From IMG/VR virus record IMGVR_UViG_3300028025_004842, positions 1 through 64,000 of that record: a stretch of DNA of 64,000 nucleotides. One strand, written 5' to 3'. Every line of letters begins with the position of its first letter. Within the stretch, counting starts at the first letter, position 1. The notes under the pieces were generated by a model. The model had not been told where the DNA came from, made no database searches, and saw only the letters and a list, made by a program, of their open reading frames with translations. Positions 8,018 through 15,316 of this stretch are shown here, piece by piece. The DNA is from a virus. The translations under genes were made by a program, and so were the position numbers.

Positions 8018-8247
8018 GCAGTAAAAATATAATGACTATCGGAGAACTTAGAGAAGCAATCTCCCACCTATCGGACAATGATTGCGTTGTCCTTGAAACA
8101 ACTGACCTCGACACTGGCGATGCTATTGATTTGTTTCCATTCTACATTGATGTTATTGATGGGATACAACTAACCAACGGCAACACCATAAGCGAAGTAA
8201 GACTATGCCAAATGGATAATTCACACTTTTTAAAACACGAACTATGA
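8014..8247 (+). CDS. Small acidic unknown protein
   Basis: 77 residues. The frame is open further upstream, but the ATG at 8014 overlaps the previous stop (ATGA) as in neighbouring genes, so I take it as the start; a TTG at 7957 or an ATG at 8032 are alternatives. The sequence MTIGELREAISHLSDNDCVVLET resembles a small beta-alpha domain of unknown role that is common in phages. Confidence 0.55.
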   Translation: MSSKNIMTIGELREAISHLSDNDCVVLETTDLDTGDAIDLFPFYIDVIDGIQLTNGNTISEVRLCQMDNSHFLKHEL

Positions 8248-8504
8248 ACACTAAACACACACAAGGAGATTGGCACACTAAAGATGGGCAAATCTATCCA
8301 ACAGACACAGGCAAGACACTTGCACTAATTCCTTATTACGATGAGGATAACGAAGAACACGTAGCGAATGCTAGACTAATAGCTGCTGCTCCATTTATGC
8401 TTATGGCATTACAAGAAGCAGCCGAGCATTCTGTTATCTACGACACACCACCTGCACTTATAGAACTATTCCAATACGCAATCAATAAAGCTACACAACC
8501 ATGA
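8244..8504 (+). CDS. Conserved small phage protein
   Basis: 86 residues with a GDWHTKDG opening and the NARLIAAAPFMLMALQEA segment (residues 42-59). The 'HTxGxW ... ANARLIAAAPxxLxAL' pattern is widespread in small phage proteins of unknown function, so the assignment to that group is good while the role is not known. Overlaps both neighbouring genes by four bases. Confidence 0.65.
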   Translation: MNTKHTQGDWHTKDGQIYPTDTGKTLALIPYYDEDNEEHVANARLIAAAPFMLMALQEAAEHSVIYDTPPALIELFQYAINKATQP

Positions 8505-8716
8505 ACGAAATAGAACAAGCAAAGAAAACCCTGCGGGATGCTGGGTACTTTACAGACAACCTATGGCATATCGAAGATGTCAAGTATAGATTCGATGACT
8601 GCGATGATGAAACAGCGCAAACGATATTAGAATCAGCACTAACTAACGAATCAACCATGCAGCATATATTCGGGTGTATGGATGAAATTATAGACACTAA
8701 ATACAGATCATTATGA
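8501..8716 (+). CDS. Small acidic unknown protein
   Basis: 71 residues, helical and acidic (YRFDDCDDETAQTILESAL). Both ends overlap neighbours by four bases. No motif recognised. Confidence 0.5.
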   Translation: MNEIEQAKKTLRDAGYFTDNLWHIEDVKYRFDDCDDETAQTILESALTNESTMQHIFGCMDEIIDTKYRSL

Positions 8717-8931
8717 AACATTACTTTTTATTCGGATACGATGCGTGCCTTACATTCCATGAGCATCACGATACAATACAGGATAAGGCAAATGCAATAA
8801 TGAAAGACGACTATGACACTTATCACTACGATGAGTTAGAAGATAGTCCGTTACAACTACTCGGAGCATTCGCTGGATGGAGTGATTACGCTCTTATCGA
8901 CGAAGAATTATACAACCTCTTATTTCAATAA
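8713..8931 (+). CDS. Small acidic unknown protein
   Basis: 72 residues with His/Asp/Tyr-rich centre (DDYDTYHYDELEDSP) and a more hydrophobic C-terminal third. Overlaps the previous gene by four bases; the next gene begins three bases after its stop. No domain recognised. Confidence 0.5.
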   Translation: MKHYFLFGYDACLTFHEHHDTIQDKANAIMKDDYDTYHYDELEDSPLQLLGAFAGWSDYALIDEELYNLLFQ

Positions 8932-8934
8932 CCT

Positions 8935-9108
8935 ATGAAACAGCTATTGTATCGTACATTCAAACCTTTTCCATACGTTGTATGGTATTGCGCTATGTTT
9001 GTCGCAATGCCATCAATACTATTCTGGAATCCATTCGAATACTATTGGGTGGTAGTGTTATCCCTGTATTGTATTGTGCCACACGTTAGGTTATGGCTTT
9101 ATTGTTAA
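8935..9108 (+). CDS. 57-residue membrane protein, tandem copy 1
   Basis: Reads MKQLLYRTFKPFPYVVWYC and so on, 57 residues, TAA at 9106-9108. It has two hydrophobic segments (about 14-31 and 37-50) with Trp/Tyr at their edges and a positively charged N-terminus, so an inner-membrane hairpin is likely. It aligns without gaps with the next gene: shared positions include LL-R-F-P-PYV, AMF, the WxPFxYY turn and RLW at the end. The pair is a tandem duplication. Confidence 0.6.
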   Translation: MKQLLYRTFKPFPYVVWYCAMFVAMPSILFWNPFEYYWVVVLSLYCIVPHVRLWLYC

Positions 9109-9126
9109 CATTCTAAATCATTCAAT

Positions 9127-9300
9127 ATGAAAAAGCTATTATGCAGAATCTTTCAACCTGTGCCGTATGTATTCTACCTACTGGCAATGTTCTTCGGACT
9201 TATATCCGTTTATATGTGGTGTCCATTCCCATACTACTGCTTAGTAATATGTGCGCTGTGGTGTATATCTCCTTTCTTTAGATTGTGGGTATTCTCATAA
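9127..9300 (+). CDS. 57-residue membrane protein, tandem copy 2
   Basis: Reads MKKLLCRIFQPVPYVFYLL and so on, 57 residues, TAA at 9298-9300. Same length as the upstream gene, same two membrane segments and the same WCPFPYY turn and FRLW end. It has more cysteines (five against three). Family and function are unknown; a membrane-disturbing or superinfection role is possible. Confidence 0.6.
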   Translation: MKKLLCRIFQPVPYVFYLLAMFFGLISVYMWCPFPYYCLVICALWCISPFFRLWVFS

Positions 9301-9326
9301 TCGTGATAATTAGATAGTTACATTAA

Positions 9327-9382
9327 AATAGCACGTTTCTCGACATACTACTTTGTAGTGGTAGCAAGGGATACGTGCTATT
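9327..9382 (+). promoter_or_regulatory. Long inverted repeat in a gene-free gap
   Basis: AATAGCACGT (9327-9336) and ACGTGCTATT (9373-9382) are perfect 10-base inverted repeats 36 bases apart. Between them ACTAC-TTT-GTAGT (9347-9359) forms a second small hairpin. No T-tract follows, so it is not a normal terminator. It may be an operator for the regulator of the next gene, or a folded mRNA element in the intercistronic RNA. Confidence 0.6.
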
Positions 9383-9410
9383 GTCATTGTACATTTGGTA
9401 TTTAATTTCG
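9381..9410 (+). promoter_or_regulatory. Putative Bacteroidota promoter
   Basis: TTG at 9381-9383, a 19-base spacer, then TAATTTCG at 9403-9410, one mismatch from TAnnTTTG. It would start transcription of the gene at 9431, just downstream of the inverted repeat at 9327-9382. Confidence 0.4.
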
Positions 9411-9430
9411 ATTGTACGAATTTTACGCAA

Positions 9431-9823
9431 ATGAAACAGACTGATAATTTTGAACAAAGCAAGAATGAACTACTTAACACCAAGTTTGTGTTCATCAATG
9501 CTAAAGATGTGCTGAGAATAATCAATAAACACATCCCAATAGAGCTTGTTGGAAAGCGAAAGAACAAGGCAAAAGTTATAGGGTGCTATGTCTTTCTCAT
9601 GCAGCACCACACAAACTGTGTGTATTCGTTGCGTGATTTCGCAAACCAATGGGGATTGAAATACGTGCAATCAATTCAGCATTTTATAGGCAGACACAAA
9701 CAAATGTATGCCGAAAGCGAAGGGTATAGACATCTCGTTCTGCTATGCCTACGTGATATGAAACGCAAGAACGATAGATTAAAAAAAGTATTTGAAAACA
9801 AAATTACAAACACAGACTTATGA
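9431..9823 (+). CDS. Unknown protein, basic C-terminus
   Basis: 130 residues from the ATG at 9431; the frame is open upstream to a TTG but that lies inside the putative promoter, so the ATG is preferred. The N-terminal part is helical; RNKAKVIGCYVFLMQHH (about 52-68) and CVYSLRDFANQWGLKYVQSIQHFIGRHKQ could form a helix-turn-helix-like unit; the last 25 residues are strongly basic (RDMKRKNDRLKKVFENK). A DNA- or RNA-binding role is possible. No family recognised. Confidence 0.6.
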   Translation: MKQTDNFEQSKNELLNTKFVFINAKDVLRIINKHIPIELVGKRKNKAKVIGCYVFLMQHHTNCVYSLRDFANQWGLKYVQSIQHFIGRHKQMYAESEGYRHLVLLCLRDMKRKNDRLKKVFENKITNTDL

Positions 9824-10065
9824 AAACATTCGAGAACTATGAATCCTGGGCAATGGAGAATGCTAAAGAAGGAGCATCCATTGTATCTTACAAACCAACC
9901 AACACGCTAACAGCATCAGCTAAGTACTACAATCGAAAGATTGAAACACAATGTATTGTTATTATTGAAGGCACAACGATGCAGCCATTTGCCGTTGCAG
10001 CTACTAAGGTTACATTCCTCAATGAGCCATGCAAAGAACGTATGACTAAAAACAATGAGCTATGA
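9820..10065 (+). CDS. Small unknown protein
   Basis: 81 residues, beta-rich (TQCIVIIEGTTMQPFAVAATKVTFL). Coupled at both ends by ATGA overlaps. No family recognised. Confidence 0.55.
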   Translation: MKTFENYESWAMENAKEGASIVSYKPTNTLTASAKYYNRKIETQCIVIIEGTTMQPFAVAATKVTFLNEPCKERMTKNNEL

Positions 10066-10577
10066 TTAAGAAAGAAAAGGAAGCGTTATTGATTACACTC
10101 GTTAAAGCTACAATGCTCAACGTAGATGAACTCAAACGCATGGAGAAACTAAAGGATAAGGATGAAGCCGTTAAGAAGCTCCTAGACATCTATTACGCCT
10201 TTAAAGACCAAGTGTTAGGTGAGCCAATACAATCAATGGTGAACTACTTACAGTTCGCTAAGTCATCTCTCGATGAAGCTATGATATACCTATCGGGTGA
10301 TGAACTCGTGGAGGTACAAGATGGAACAGATGAGATGGGCGATCCAATCATCAAGCAGATGCCTCAGAAGGTGGCTGTGATGGTGGATAAACAGAATGGA
10401 ATGCCGGAACGCTTTCGTGATATCGGAAAGAACATCAAGGATGTTGCTATTGATGTAATGGAAATGGTGAATGCACAACGCTCCCTACTCGGTGGGAATC
10501 CCACTGATGAAACTGATGTACCAATGTTAAAAGCTGGCAGCAGCTTCGCCGATTATGTAGCAACTAAAAAACGTTAA
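10062..10577 (+). CDS. Unknown helical protein
   Basis: 171 residues, largely helical and charged (KEKEALLITLVKATMLNVDEL; MEKLKDKDEAVKKLL), no membrane segment. The C-terminal half has a short ELVEVQDGTDEMGDPIIKQ strand region and a basic end. No domain recognised; position within the early cluster suggests a replication or regulation accessory. Confidence 0.55.
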   Translation: MIKKEKEALLITLVKATMLNVDELKRMEKLKDKDEAVKKLLDIYYAFKDQVLGEPIQSMVNYLQFAKSSLDEAMIYLSGDELVEVQDGTDEMGDPIIKQMPQKVAVMVDKQNGMPERFRDIGKNIKDVAIDVMEMVNAQRSLLGGNPTDETDVPMLKAGSSFADYVATKKR

Positions 10578-10578
10578 T

Positions 10579-10743
10579 ATGAATTGTCCTAAATGTAAAT
10601 CCACAAATCGTAAGATAATATCTTATGACCGTGTAATTGAAAAAAGAATAATGATGATAAGAAATAAGTGGGAATGTCAGAAGTGTACGTATAAGTTTTA
10701 TGTATCATTCCCCGAAGAACAGCCAAGAGCTGCAACAATATAG
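10579..10743 (+). CDS. Small zinc-ribbon protein
   Basis: 54 residues from ATG at 10579 to TAG at 10741-10743. It contains C-P-K-C at residues 3-6 and C-Q-K-C at 33-36, separated by a basic strand region: a classical four-cysteine zinc ribbon, of the type used to bind nucleic acid. Starts one base after the previous TAA. A terminator follows at 10757-10785. One of few TAG stops here. Confidence 0.65.
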   Translation: MNCPKCKSTNRKIISYDRVIEKRIMMIRNKWECQKCTYKFYVSFPEEQPRAATI

Positions 10744-10756
10744 TGTGTGTGTTTAG

Positions 10757-10785
10757 CGCCCCATCAGGAGTGGTGGGGTGTTTTT
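10757..10785 (+). terminator. Rho-independent terminator
   Basis: CGCCCCATC (10757-10765) pairs with GGTGGGGTG (10772-10780), with two G-T wobbles, around a six-base loop; TTTTT follows. It ends the 9431-10743 group. Confidence 0.85.
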
Positions 10786-10803
10786 AAAAACTAACAAATT
10801 AAT

Positions 10804-11058
10804 ATGGCATATATATACGACATCAATCTATTCTATTGGGATAAAGAAACCAATACGTTTAGTGTGAATAATGATTCGCTATTCACTGCGGAACACGCAC
10901 AAGCGCATCCGAATCAGAGAAGACAATTTTATATTTTAAACCAAAAGACAGGCAATAGTATGAGATTCAGACTTTCAGATGTTAATGAAGATAGTCTTAT
11001 CTTTAAGTCAGAAGATGACTTAACCGCCGTCATAAAACTAAATAACTATGGAAGATGA
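10804..11058 (+). CDS. Small unknown protein
   Basis: 84 residues, Asn/aromatic rich, with strand-like FYILNQKTGNSMRFRLSDV in the middle. Its 3' end overlaps the next gene by 11 bases. No domain recognised. Confidence 0.5.
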   Translation: MAYIYDINLFYWDKETNTFSVNNDSLFTAEHAQAHPNQRRQFYILNQKTGNSMRFRLSDVNEDSLIFKSEDDLTAVIKLNNYGR

Positions 11059-11257
11059 CCACTACATTCCTTGGCATCCTGCTTATGAGGACGAACCTAT
11101 CCTATGCTCATATTGTGAAGGCACTGGGATTACAGAATCAACATTTGCTGATGAGGAAACAAATGAAGTAATTATTGAGCATGATCCATGCACTGCGTGT
11201 AAGGGAACAGGTATAGAGCCTGATGCTGAACGTGATTGGGACGAAGACCCATATTAA
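11048..11257 (+). CDS. DnaJ-type zinc-finger protein
   Basis: 69 residues with two C-x-x-C-x-G-T-G repeats, CSYCEGTG near residues 20-27 and CTACKGTG near 48-55. This is the DnaJ central-domain zinc-binding module on its own, with no J-domain. The protein is acidic at both ends. Isolated modules of this type are common in phages; they may act as protein-interaction or redox elements. Function not proven. Confidence 0.7.
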   Translation: MEDDHYIPWHPAYEDEPILCSYCEGTGITESTFADEETNEVIIEHDPCTACKGTGIEPDAERDWDEDPY

Positions 11258-11265
11258 TATTTTAA

Positions 11266-11296
11266 TTGTTTTTCAATTATTTAATACCTATTTTTG
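11266..11296 (+). promoter_or_regulatory. Bacteroidota promoter
   Basis: TTG at 11266-11268, 20-base spacer, TATTTTTG at 11289-11296, matching TAnnTTTG. The same ACCTATTTTTGC context occurs at 54741-54752. It would drive the membrane/coiled-coil protein and the XRE regulator downstream. Confidence 0.65.
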
Positions 11297-11318
11297 CGTC
11301 AAACTTAAACCAATCAAT

Positions 11319-11663
11319 ATGGACACAATTCAAATATCATCTGATGTATTCGCAGGAATGTGCGTTGCATTAACAATCTTAACGTGCGTATGTGGATTCA
11401 TCTTTATGGATTTACGTAGAGAGAAGATGCGTAGAACCTCAACAGAAGCAGCATACGCATCTGTAAATGGAGCGCTATCAGAAATCAAGCAGCAAGAGAA
11501 ATACTGGCGTGATAGCTTTGCTAAATTAACCATCGAGAAGGATGAGCTTAACAAGGCTATCATTGATGCTAACGAACACATGGCGAAAGAAATCAAACGT
11601 CAAGAGCGTAAGATGAATAGAGCTAAACGTCTTTCTGAATCTACATTAACTAAGGACGTATGA
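11319..11663 (+). CDS. Membrane-anchored coiled-coil protein
   Basis: 114 residues from the ATG at 11319 (the open frame upstream crosses the promoter, so it is not used). Residues 7-28 form one membrane helix (MCVALTILTCVCGFIF), followed by a long charged helix with heptad-like spacing (EIKQQEKYWRDSFAKLTIEKDEL) and a basic C-terminus. Single helix plus coiled coil is the layout of i-spanin or of a membrane tether; the promoter context here is early, which argues against lysis. Its stop overlaps the XRE gene. Confidence 0.55.
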   Translation: MDTIQISSDVFAGMCVALTILTCVCGFIFMDLRREKMRRTSTEAAYASVNGALSEIKQQEKYWRDSFAKLTIEKDELNKAIIDANEHMAKEIKRQERKMNRAKRLSESTLTKDV

Positions 11664-11926
11664 CTAGTATCATTGAATTATTAGAACACGACTTCCCGAA
11701 TCCTACTAAGATATTAATCTGTAGGGCAGCACTTGGCTTATCACAGAAAGACTTATCGTTGTTGTGTAATCTAACACAAGCGCAGATTAGTACGTTTGAA
11801 GCTGGCAAGACGAAGCATATATCCCTATCGGTATTTAATAAGATGGTGGAGGGTATGTTGAGGTATGAACGTAAGCTAGATAGGAAGAGATTCAGAGAGG
11901 AATCTGTATCTTTGGAGAATGATTAA
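11660..11926 (+). CDS. XRE-family HTH regulator
   Basis: 88 residues. The helix-turn-helix covers about residues 17-50: ILICRAALGLSQKDLSLLC, then NLTQAQISTFEAGKTKHIS, the usual Xre/Cro pattern (L-S-Q-x-x-L ... Q-x-x-I-S-x-x-E-x-G). The rest is a basic helix. A phage repressor/activator for a neighbouring promoter is likely; candidate operators are the palindrome at 12559-12593 and the promoter at 11266-11296. Its 3' end overlaps the next gene by 8 bases. Confidence 0.8.
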   Translation: MTSIIELLEHDFPNPTKILICRAALGLSQKDLSLLCNLTQAQISTFEAGKTKHISLSVFNKMVEGMLRYERKLDRKRFREESVSLEND

Positions 11927-12536
11927 CAGAGAAAGAACATTGGTTGTAATTATATGCGCCATACTACTTGGTGTCATATTCCTATTGACGTTGGAACGTA
12001 ATGCGTGGAAGCACAAAGCTATAATCGCTAATGAGAACTATGAAGCACAGCTTCTCTCATCAAAGAAATTAGCTAATGGACATACACGTACGTTACTATT
12101 GACAGAAGACCAATTTAAAGAGCGTGAAGGAGCTTATCTCGACAGCATCAATAAACTATCGGACGATAAGATTAAACTCGCTCACGTTCTTCGCTTGACG
12201 AAATTCGAACTAAGCAAGAAGCAACAGACAAGAGTGGAATGGAGGGATAGTTTGATTGCAGGAGATACAGTACGTATTGGACGTAGTGTTGCTGTAAGAG
12301 ATAGCTGCCTTTCTATTAATATCTTCGAACCCGAAGGAAGCGATACAGTGTACGTTGACCTACAACTTGACATACAAGCAAGTGTTATAGTGTACGAGGG
12401 TAAGAGAACGAATCAAGTAAAGCTATTCGGACTTAATCTATTCCGCTATGGTAAGCGTACTACATCTGCTAAGATGAATACCAATTGCGAGAATGCGTCC
12501 ATCATTATTGATGACGTAGAAATCATAAACAAGTAA
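11919..12536 (+). CDS. Membrane-anchored periplasmic-type protein
   Basis: 205 residues. A single membrane helix at residues 8-25 (VVIICAILLGVIFLLTL) follows a short charged N-terminus, then a long charged helical stretch (40-105) and a beta-rich end from about 105 (DTVRIGRSVAVRD, DTVYVDLQLDIQASVIVYE). The layout resembles Bacteroidota phage and plasmid proteins of the DUF6549 type, but that match is from memory. Possibly an i-spanin-like or surface-exclusion component. Confidence 0.5.
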   Translation: MINRERTLVVIICAILLGVIFLLTLERNAWKHKAIIANENYEAQLLSSKKLANGHTRTLLLTEDQFKEREGAYLDSINKLSDDKIKLAHVLRLTKFELSKKQQTRVEWRDSLIAGDTVRIGRSVAVRDSCLSINIFEPEGSDTVYVDLQLDIQASVIVYEGKRTNQVKLFGLNLFRYGKRTTSAKMNTNCENASIIIDDVEIINK

Positions 12537-12558
12537 TTTTAATCACCACTCATTCAAG

Positions 12559-12593
12559 GCATTGCGTAATTATTAATAATTATTATGCGATGC
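12559..12593. promoter_or_regulatory. Imperfect 35-bp palindrome beside a promoter
   Basis: GCATTGCGTAATTATTA on the left and TAATTATTATGCGATGC on the right are near-perfect inverted repeats ending one base before the -33 TTTG (12594-12597). There is no T-tract. The position suggests an operator for the XRE protein encoded just upstream. Confidence 0.5.
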
Positions 12594-12626
12594 TTTGCTA
12601 TAGGTATTAATATTCAACTAAATTTG
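12594..12626 (+). promoter_or_regulatory. Bacteroidota promoter
   Basis: TTTG at 12594-12597, 21-base spacer, TAAATTTG at 12619-12626. It is well placed to transcribe the genes from 12648 on. Confidence 0.65.
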
Positions 12627-12647
12627 TAACCAATTAATCTTAATCAC

Positions 12648-12953
12648 ATGATAAAAACAGTAACAATGTATTGTATTTCAGAACAGGGAACTGAACTGGA
12701 GTATGGAGAGGTGTATGATGGAGAGTTCTACGGAACGTATTTTCACACCAACGGCAGCAGGTATTCTGCTGACAGATTCTCAACAGCGAAGCCTCCAACA
12801 GGTAAGCCTATGAACTTAAAGCCGAAAGGTGATGTATCATCTATTGCTTCTAACGCTCCTCATTGGGGTAAGGTGAAGCGCTATGCTGAACTATCTAAGA
12901 AGCATAAATGTGAAGCGTATTTTGTTGAACTACTAACAGAAGGATTGTTATGA
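12648..12953 (+). CDS. Unknown protein
   Basis: 101 residues, start ATG after an A/T-rich leader. Gly/Tyr/Phe-rich first half (ELEYGEVYDGEFYGTYFHTNG), then a basic segment. No membrane segment and no domain recognised. Its TGA overlaps the next ATG. Confidence 0.55.
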   Translation: MIKTVTMYCISEQGTELEYGEVYDGEFYGTYFHTNGSRYSADRFSTAKPPTGKPMNLKPKGDVSSIASNAPHWGKVKRYAELSKKHKCEAYFVELLTEGLL

Positions 12954-13225
12954 TGTTCGTATTCGCACTTGTATCGGGAGAGGAATACTTCCGCATAGAC
13001 TACGCTCGTAAGCAAATGATTAGCGTGTACAAGCACAAAGACCAATTTGGTATTCGTATTCTAACAGACTTTGCTGCTATCAAGACGTTAGTACATACGC
13101 TGCTAAGTGATAGCCCACAGTACAAGATTATCTCTGCTGCTGAATTCTTTGATGTGCATAACGACATCATTACAAAACTTGCCGAGGAGCAAGACATTTT
13201 ATACAACGAACAATTTAATAACTAA
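12950..13225 (+). CDS. Unknown protein
   Basis: 91 residues, mixed alpha/beta, beginning MMFVFALVSGEEYFRIDYARK. The first residues are hydrophobic but short; no signal peptide. No family recognised. Ends 12 bases before the SSB-like gene, so probably co-transcribed with it. Confidence 0.55.
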   Translation: MMFVFALVSGEEYFRIDYARKQMISVYKHKDQFGIRILTDFAAIKTLVHTLLSDSPQYKIISAAEFFDVHNDIITKLAEEQDILYNEQFNN

Positions 13226-13237
13226 ATAAATAAATCC

Positions 13238-13996
13238 ATGAATCCATTTACAGCGCCTACGTCAGGCACAACATTCGAGAAAGAGCTGTTCCCCGCAGGA
13301 GCGCAAATTGCAGTATTGTACTCTATGGTACATTGCGGAAACCAAGAGCAAGGGGGTCAATTCCCAGGTGTCAAAGACACAATGCGTTTTACATTTGAAT
13401 CGCCAACAGAACTACGTCAGTTCAAAGATGGTGAAGCAGAGAAGCCAATGGTTATTGGTTGTAAGTTCACCCGTTCAATGAACGAGAAAGCAGGACTACG
13501 CAAGATGATTGAGGGTATATCAGGTAAGGCATTTGCTACTGATAAAGAAGCATCGTCTTATGACTTCCGTAATCTATTAGGTAAAGCGTGCATGATTAAC
13601 GTGGTACACGAACCTTCTAAGGATGGCAGCAAGACTTACGCTAACATCAAATCGTTTATGCCTATTCCAAAAGGATTCCCATCTCCGATGGCTATCAATC
13701 CATTGGTATCTTACTCTCCATTGATGCACGATGCTGAATCATTTGCTATGCTTCCTGAATGGTTGCAAGATGAGATTAAGTTATCACCTGAGTTCATCGC
13801 TATGATGGATGCAGAAATGAATGGTTCGATTCCTACGCCTCCTGTTAATCCTTTGAGCAATGAGCGAACTGAGGTCGCTCCTGTATCATTTGATGAGGAG
13901 AAGAAAGCTGCTGCTAAACCAAAGAAGGCAGCAGAACCAAAGATTGATGATCTTCCATCTAGCTTCTTCGATGGAGCAGATACATTGGAATACTAA
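13238..13996 (+). CDS. Single-stranded DNA-binding-like protein
   Basis: 252 residues. The first about 150 form a beta-rich domain (AQIAVLYSMVHCGNQ, KDTMRFTFESP, CKFTRSMNEK, LLGKACMINVVHE, YANIKSFMPIPKGF), in line with an OB-fold replication protein. The C-terminus is disordered and Lys/Ala-rich, then acidic, ending DDLPSSFFDGADTLEY, which recalls the acidic hydrophobic C-terminal tail of SSB that recruits partners. The neighbours upstream are unknown and the replication genes lie a few kilobases downstream. Alternative: another replication accessory of similar size. Confidence 0.55.
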   Translation: MNPFTAPTSGTTFEKELFPAGAQIAVLYSMVHCGNQEQGGQFPGVKDTMRFTFESPTELRQFKDGEAEKPMVIGCKFTRSMNEKAGLRKMIEGISGKAFATDKEASSYDFRNLLGKACMINVVHEPSKDGSKTYANIKSFMPIPKGFPSPMAINPLVSYSPLMHDAESFAMLPEWLQDEIKLSPEFIAMMDAEMNGSIPTPPVNPLSNERTEVAPVSFDEEKKAAAKPKKAAEPKIDDLPSSFFDGADTLEY

Positions 13997-14007
13997 TATT
14001 AACTTAT

Positions 14008-14034
14008 GGGAGGGGAGAACACTCCTCTCCCTTT
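14008..14034 (+). terminator. Rho-independent terminator
   Basis: GGGAGGGGAG (14008-14017) pairs with CTCCTCTCCC (14022-14031) with one mismatch around AACA, followed by TTT. It lies right after the SSB-like gene and before the ATG at 14048, which is why that ATG and not the one at 14006 is used for the next gene. Confidence 0.7.
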
Positions 14035-14047
14035 AATAAACACACAG

Positions 14048-14461
14048 ATGAAACACATAGTAGATGAAATAGCAGCTATGCTTATGGCTGTTGAAGATGG
14101 GAATGAGAACCCACTAAGAGCATACGTAGAACTAAAGAGAATAGAAAAGGTGGTTGAAGAATCAATCAAGCAAGTGTTCCCCGAAGCGCTAACAGAAGCA
14201 TCCAAGTATTCTGAAAAGACATTCTCATTCAATGGAGCAGAGATAACTAAGAAGGCTAACCCTGGGCGTTGGGATTACAAATCATGTCCACGAGTAGAAG
14301 ACGTAGCTGCGCAGTTAAAGGAAGCACAAGAGCAAGCTAAGGCAGCATACAACCAATCACAGAAGGGCGCTCTCCTATTGGATGGTGACCAATGTGTAAT
14401 TGAACCTGCTTCATATATGCACGGATCTGATAGCCTATCAATTAAAATCACTGCGCTATGA
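14048..14461 (+). CDS. Unknown protein, conserved phage type
   Basis: 137 residues from ATG 14048, after the leader AAACACACAG. Helical N-terminal half (DEIAAMLMAVEDGNENPLR), then beta-type sequence with ALTEASKYSEKTFSFNGAEITKK and a segment of the form WDYKSCPRVEDVAAQL. Phage proteins of this plan occur near recombination and replication genes; role unknown. Its TGA overlaps the next ATG. Confidence 0.55.
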   Translation: MKHIVDEIAAMLMAVEDGNENPLRAYVELKRIEKVVEESIKQVFPEALTEASKYSEKTFSFNGAEITKKANPGRWDYKSCPRVEDVAAQLKEAQEQAKAAYNQSQKGALLLDGDQCVIEPASYMHGSDSLSIKITAL

Positions 14462-14823
14462 CGAGAGAAGAAGAAATCGCCGAAGAAGTTTACCAACAGC
14501 GTAAACGCTTCGCTGTAATGGAGAACCTAACGCTCTTTGATATGGCTGCTAAAGCATGGTGGGGTGATTATGGTATGATGCCTGTCTCATATTTCGCTAA
14601 AGCTTATCGTGTAGATTTGCATAAGCTAACGATATTGATACAGAAACAGATGGCTGCTAGAGTTGATATGGAACTACCTAACACAGCTCCTAAGATTGAG
14701 ATTGTGCATTCAGAACATGAACTTAAATATCACCCATCAGCATTCGCTGCTGAACCACCTTATTCACTTGAACTATACTACTTCCTAAAATATGGATTTA
14801 AAGAAACCTCGATTGCAGGATGA
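14458..14823 (+). CDS. Unknown protein
   Basis: 121 residues with an acidic helical start (TREEEIAEEVYQQRKRF) and a Trp/Tyr-rich centre (AAKAWWGDYGMMPVSYF) around residues 30-50. No domain recognised. It sits just before the HNH nuclease gene. Confidence 0.5.
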   Translation: MTREEEIAEEVYQQRKRFAVMENLTLFDMAAKAWWGDYGMMPVSYFAKAYRVDLHKLTILIQKQMAARVDMELPNTAPKIEIVHSEHELKYHPSAFAAEPPYSLELYYFLKYGFKETSIAG

Positions 14824-14935
14824 TATTCCTCTTTCACAACGTAAATACGAAAAAATACTAACGTGCAATGGCGATAAGATTACAAAGAAAAGGAAGCGCA
14901 TCATCTACGAAAAGAACGAGAGCGCCCAAAGCTAA
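14792..14935 (+). CDS. Possible small basic overlapping ORF
   Basis: A 47-residue frame from ATG 14792 to TAA 14933-14935, overlapping both the preceding gene and the start of the HNH gene. It fills what would otherwise be a 44-base gap and is rich in Lys/Arg (TKKRKRIIYEKN). Overlap of this size is more than usual here, so it may be a chance frame. Confidence 0.25.
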   Translation: MDLKKPRLQDDIPLSQRKYEKILTCNGDKITKKRKRIIYEKNESAQS

Positions 14936-15314
14936 GAACAAACTTGCACCAAGGGTGGCACGTACTCGTAACGGTGGCACTATGACCGAGGCTCAATTCT
15001 TTCAGAAGCTACGTGGCGCACTGCGTAGTGCATTCAGATGGTGGAAGCCTATGTCGATGGCATTGGATAACTCCAAGCGTGTACACAAAGGCTTAAACAA
15101 GAAGTTGAAGTATGAATATCAATGTGCCATATGCACAGAGTATTACGCTCGTACAGGTGTGGAGATTGACCACATCGTACCTTGTGGTACACTACGAAGC
15201 TTCGAGGATGTAGCTACGTTCATTGAACGCCTAACGCCGGAAGACCCGAAAGCATTTCAAGTGCTATGTAAAGCATGTCATTTAAAGAAAACTAACGAAG
15301 AAAGAGGAAAATAA
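14868..15314 (+). CDS. HNH endonuclease
   Basis: 148 residues. A very basic N-terminus (about 1-36, Arg/Lys/Ala rich) precedes the HNH domain: C-A-I-C at about residues 85-88, then E-I-D-H-I-V-P-C as the first catalytic segment near 97-105 and C-K-A-C-H-L-K-K-T near 134-142. The two Cys pairs would hold a structural zinc. In phages such enzymes often assist terminase packaging or act as homing nucleases; the early location favours a freestanding role rather than packaging. Length and layout are normal for the family. Confidence 0.8.
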   Translation: MAIRLQRKGSASSTKRTRAPKAKNKLAPRVARTRNGGTMTEAQFFQKLRGALRSAFRWWKPMSMALDNSKRVHKGLNKKLKYEYQCAICTEYYARTGVEIDHIVPCGTLRSFEDVATFIERLTPEDPKAFQVLCKACHLKKTNEERGK

Positions 15315-15316
15315 CT

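Noticed and set aside
10741-10743. Recoded TAG as in some crAss-like phages
   Set aside because: All large genes read through with the standard code and end in normal stops; reading past this TAG gives no sensible extension before the terminator.
14006-14047. Start at ATG 14006 for the gene 14048-14461
   Set aside because: That start lies two bases before a terminator hairpin; the ATG at 14048 has a normal leader.
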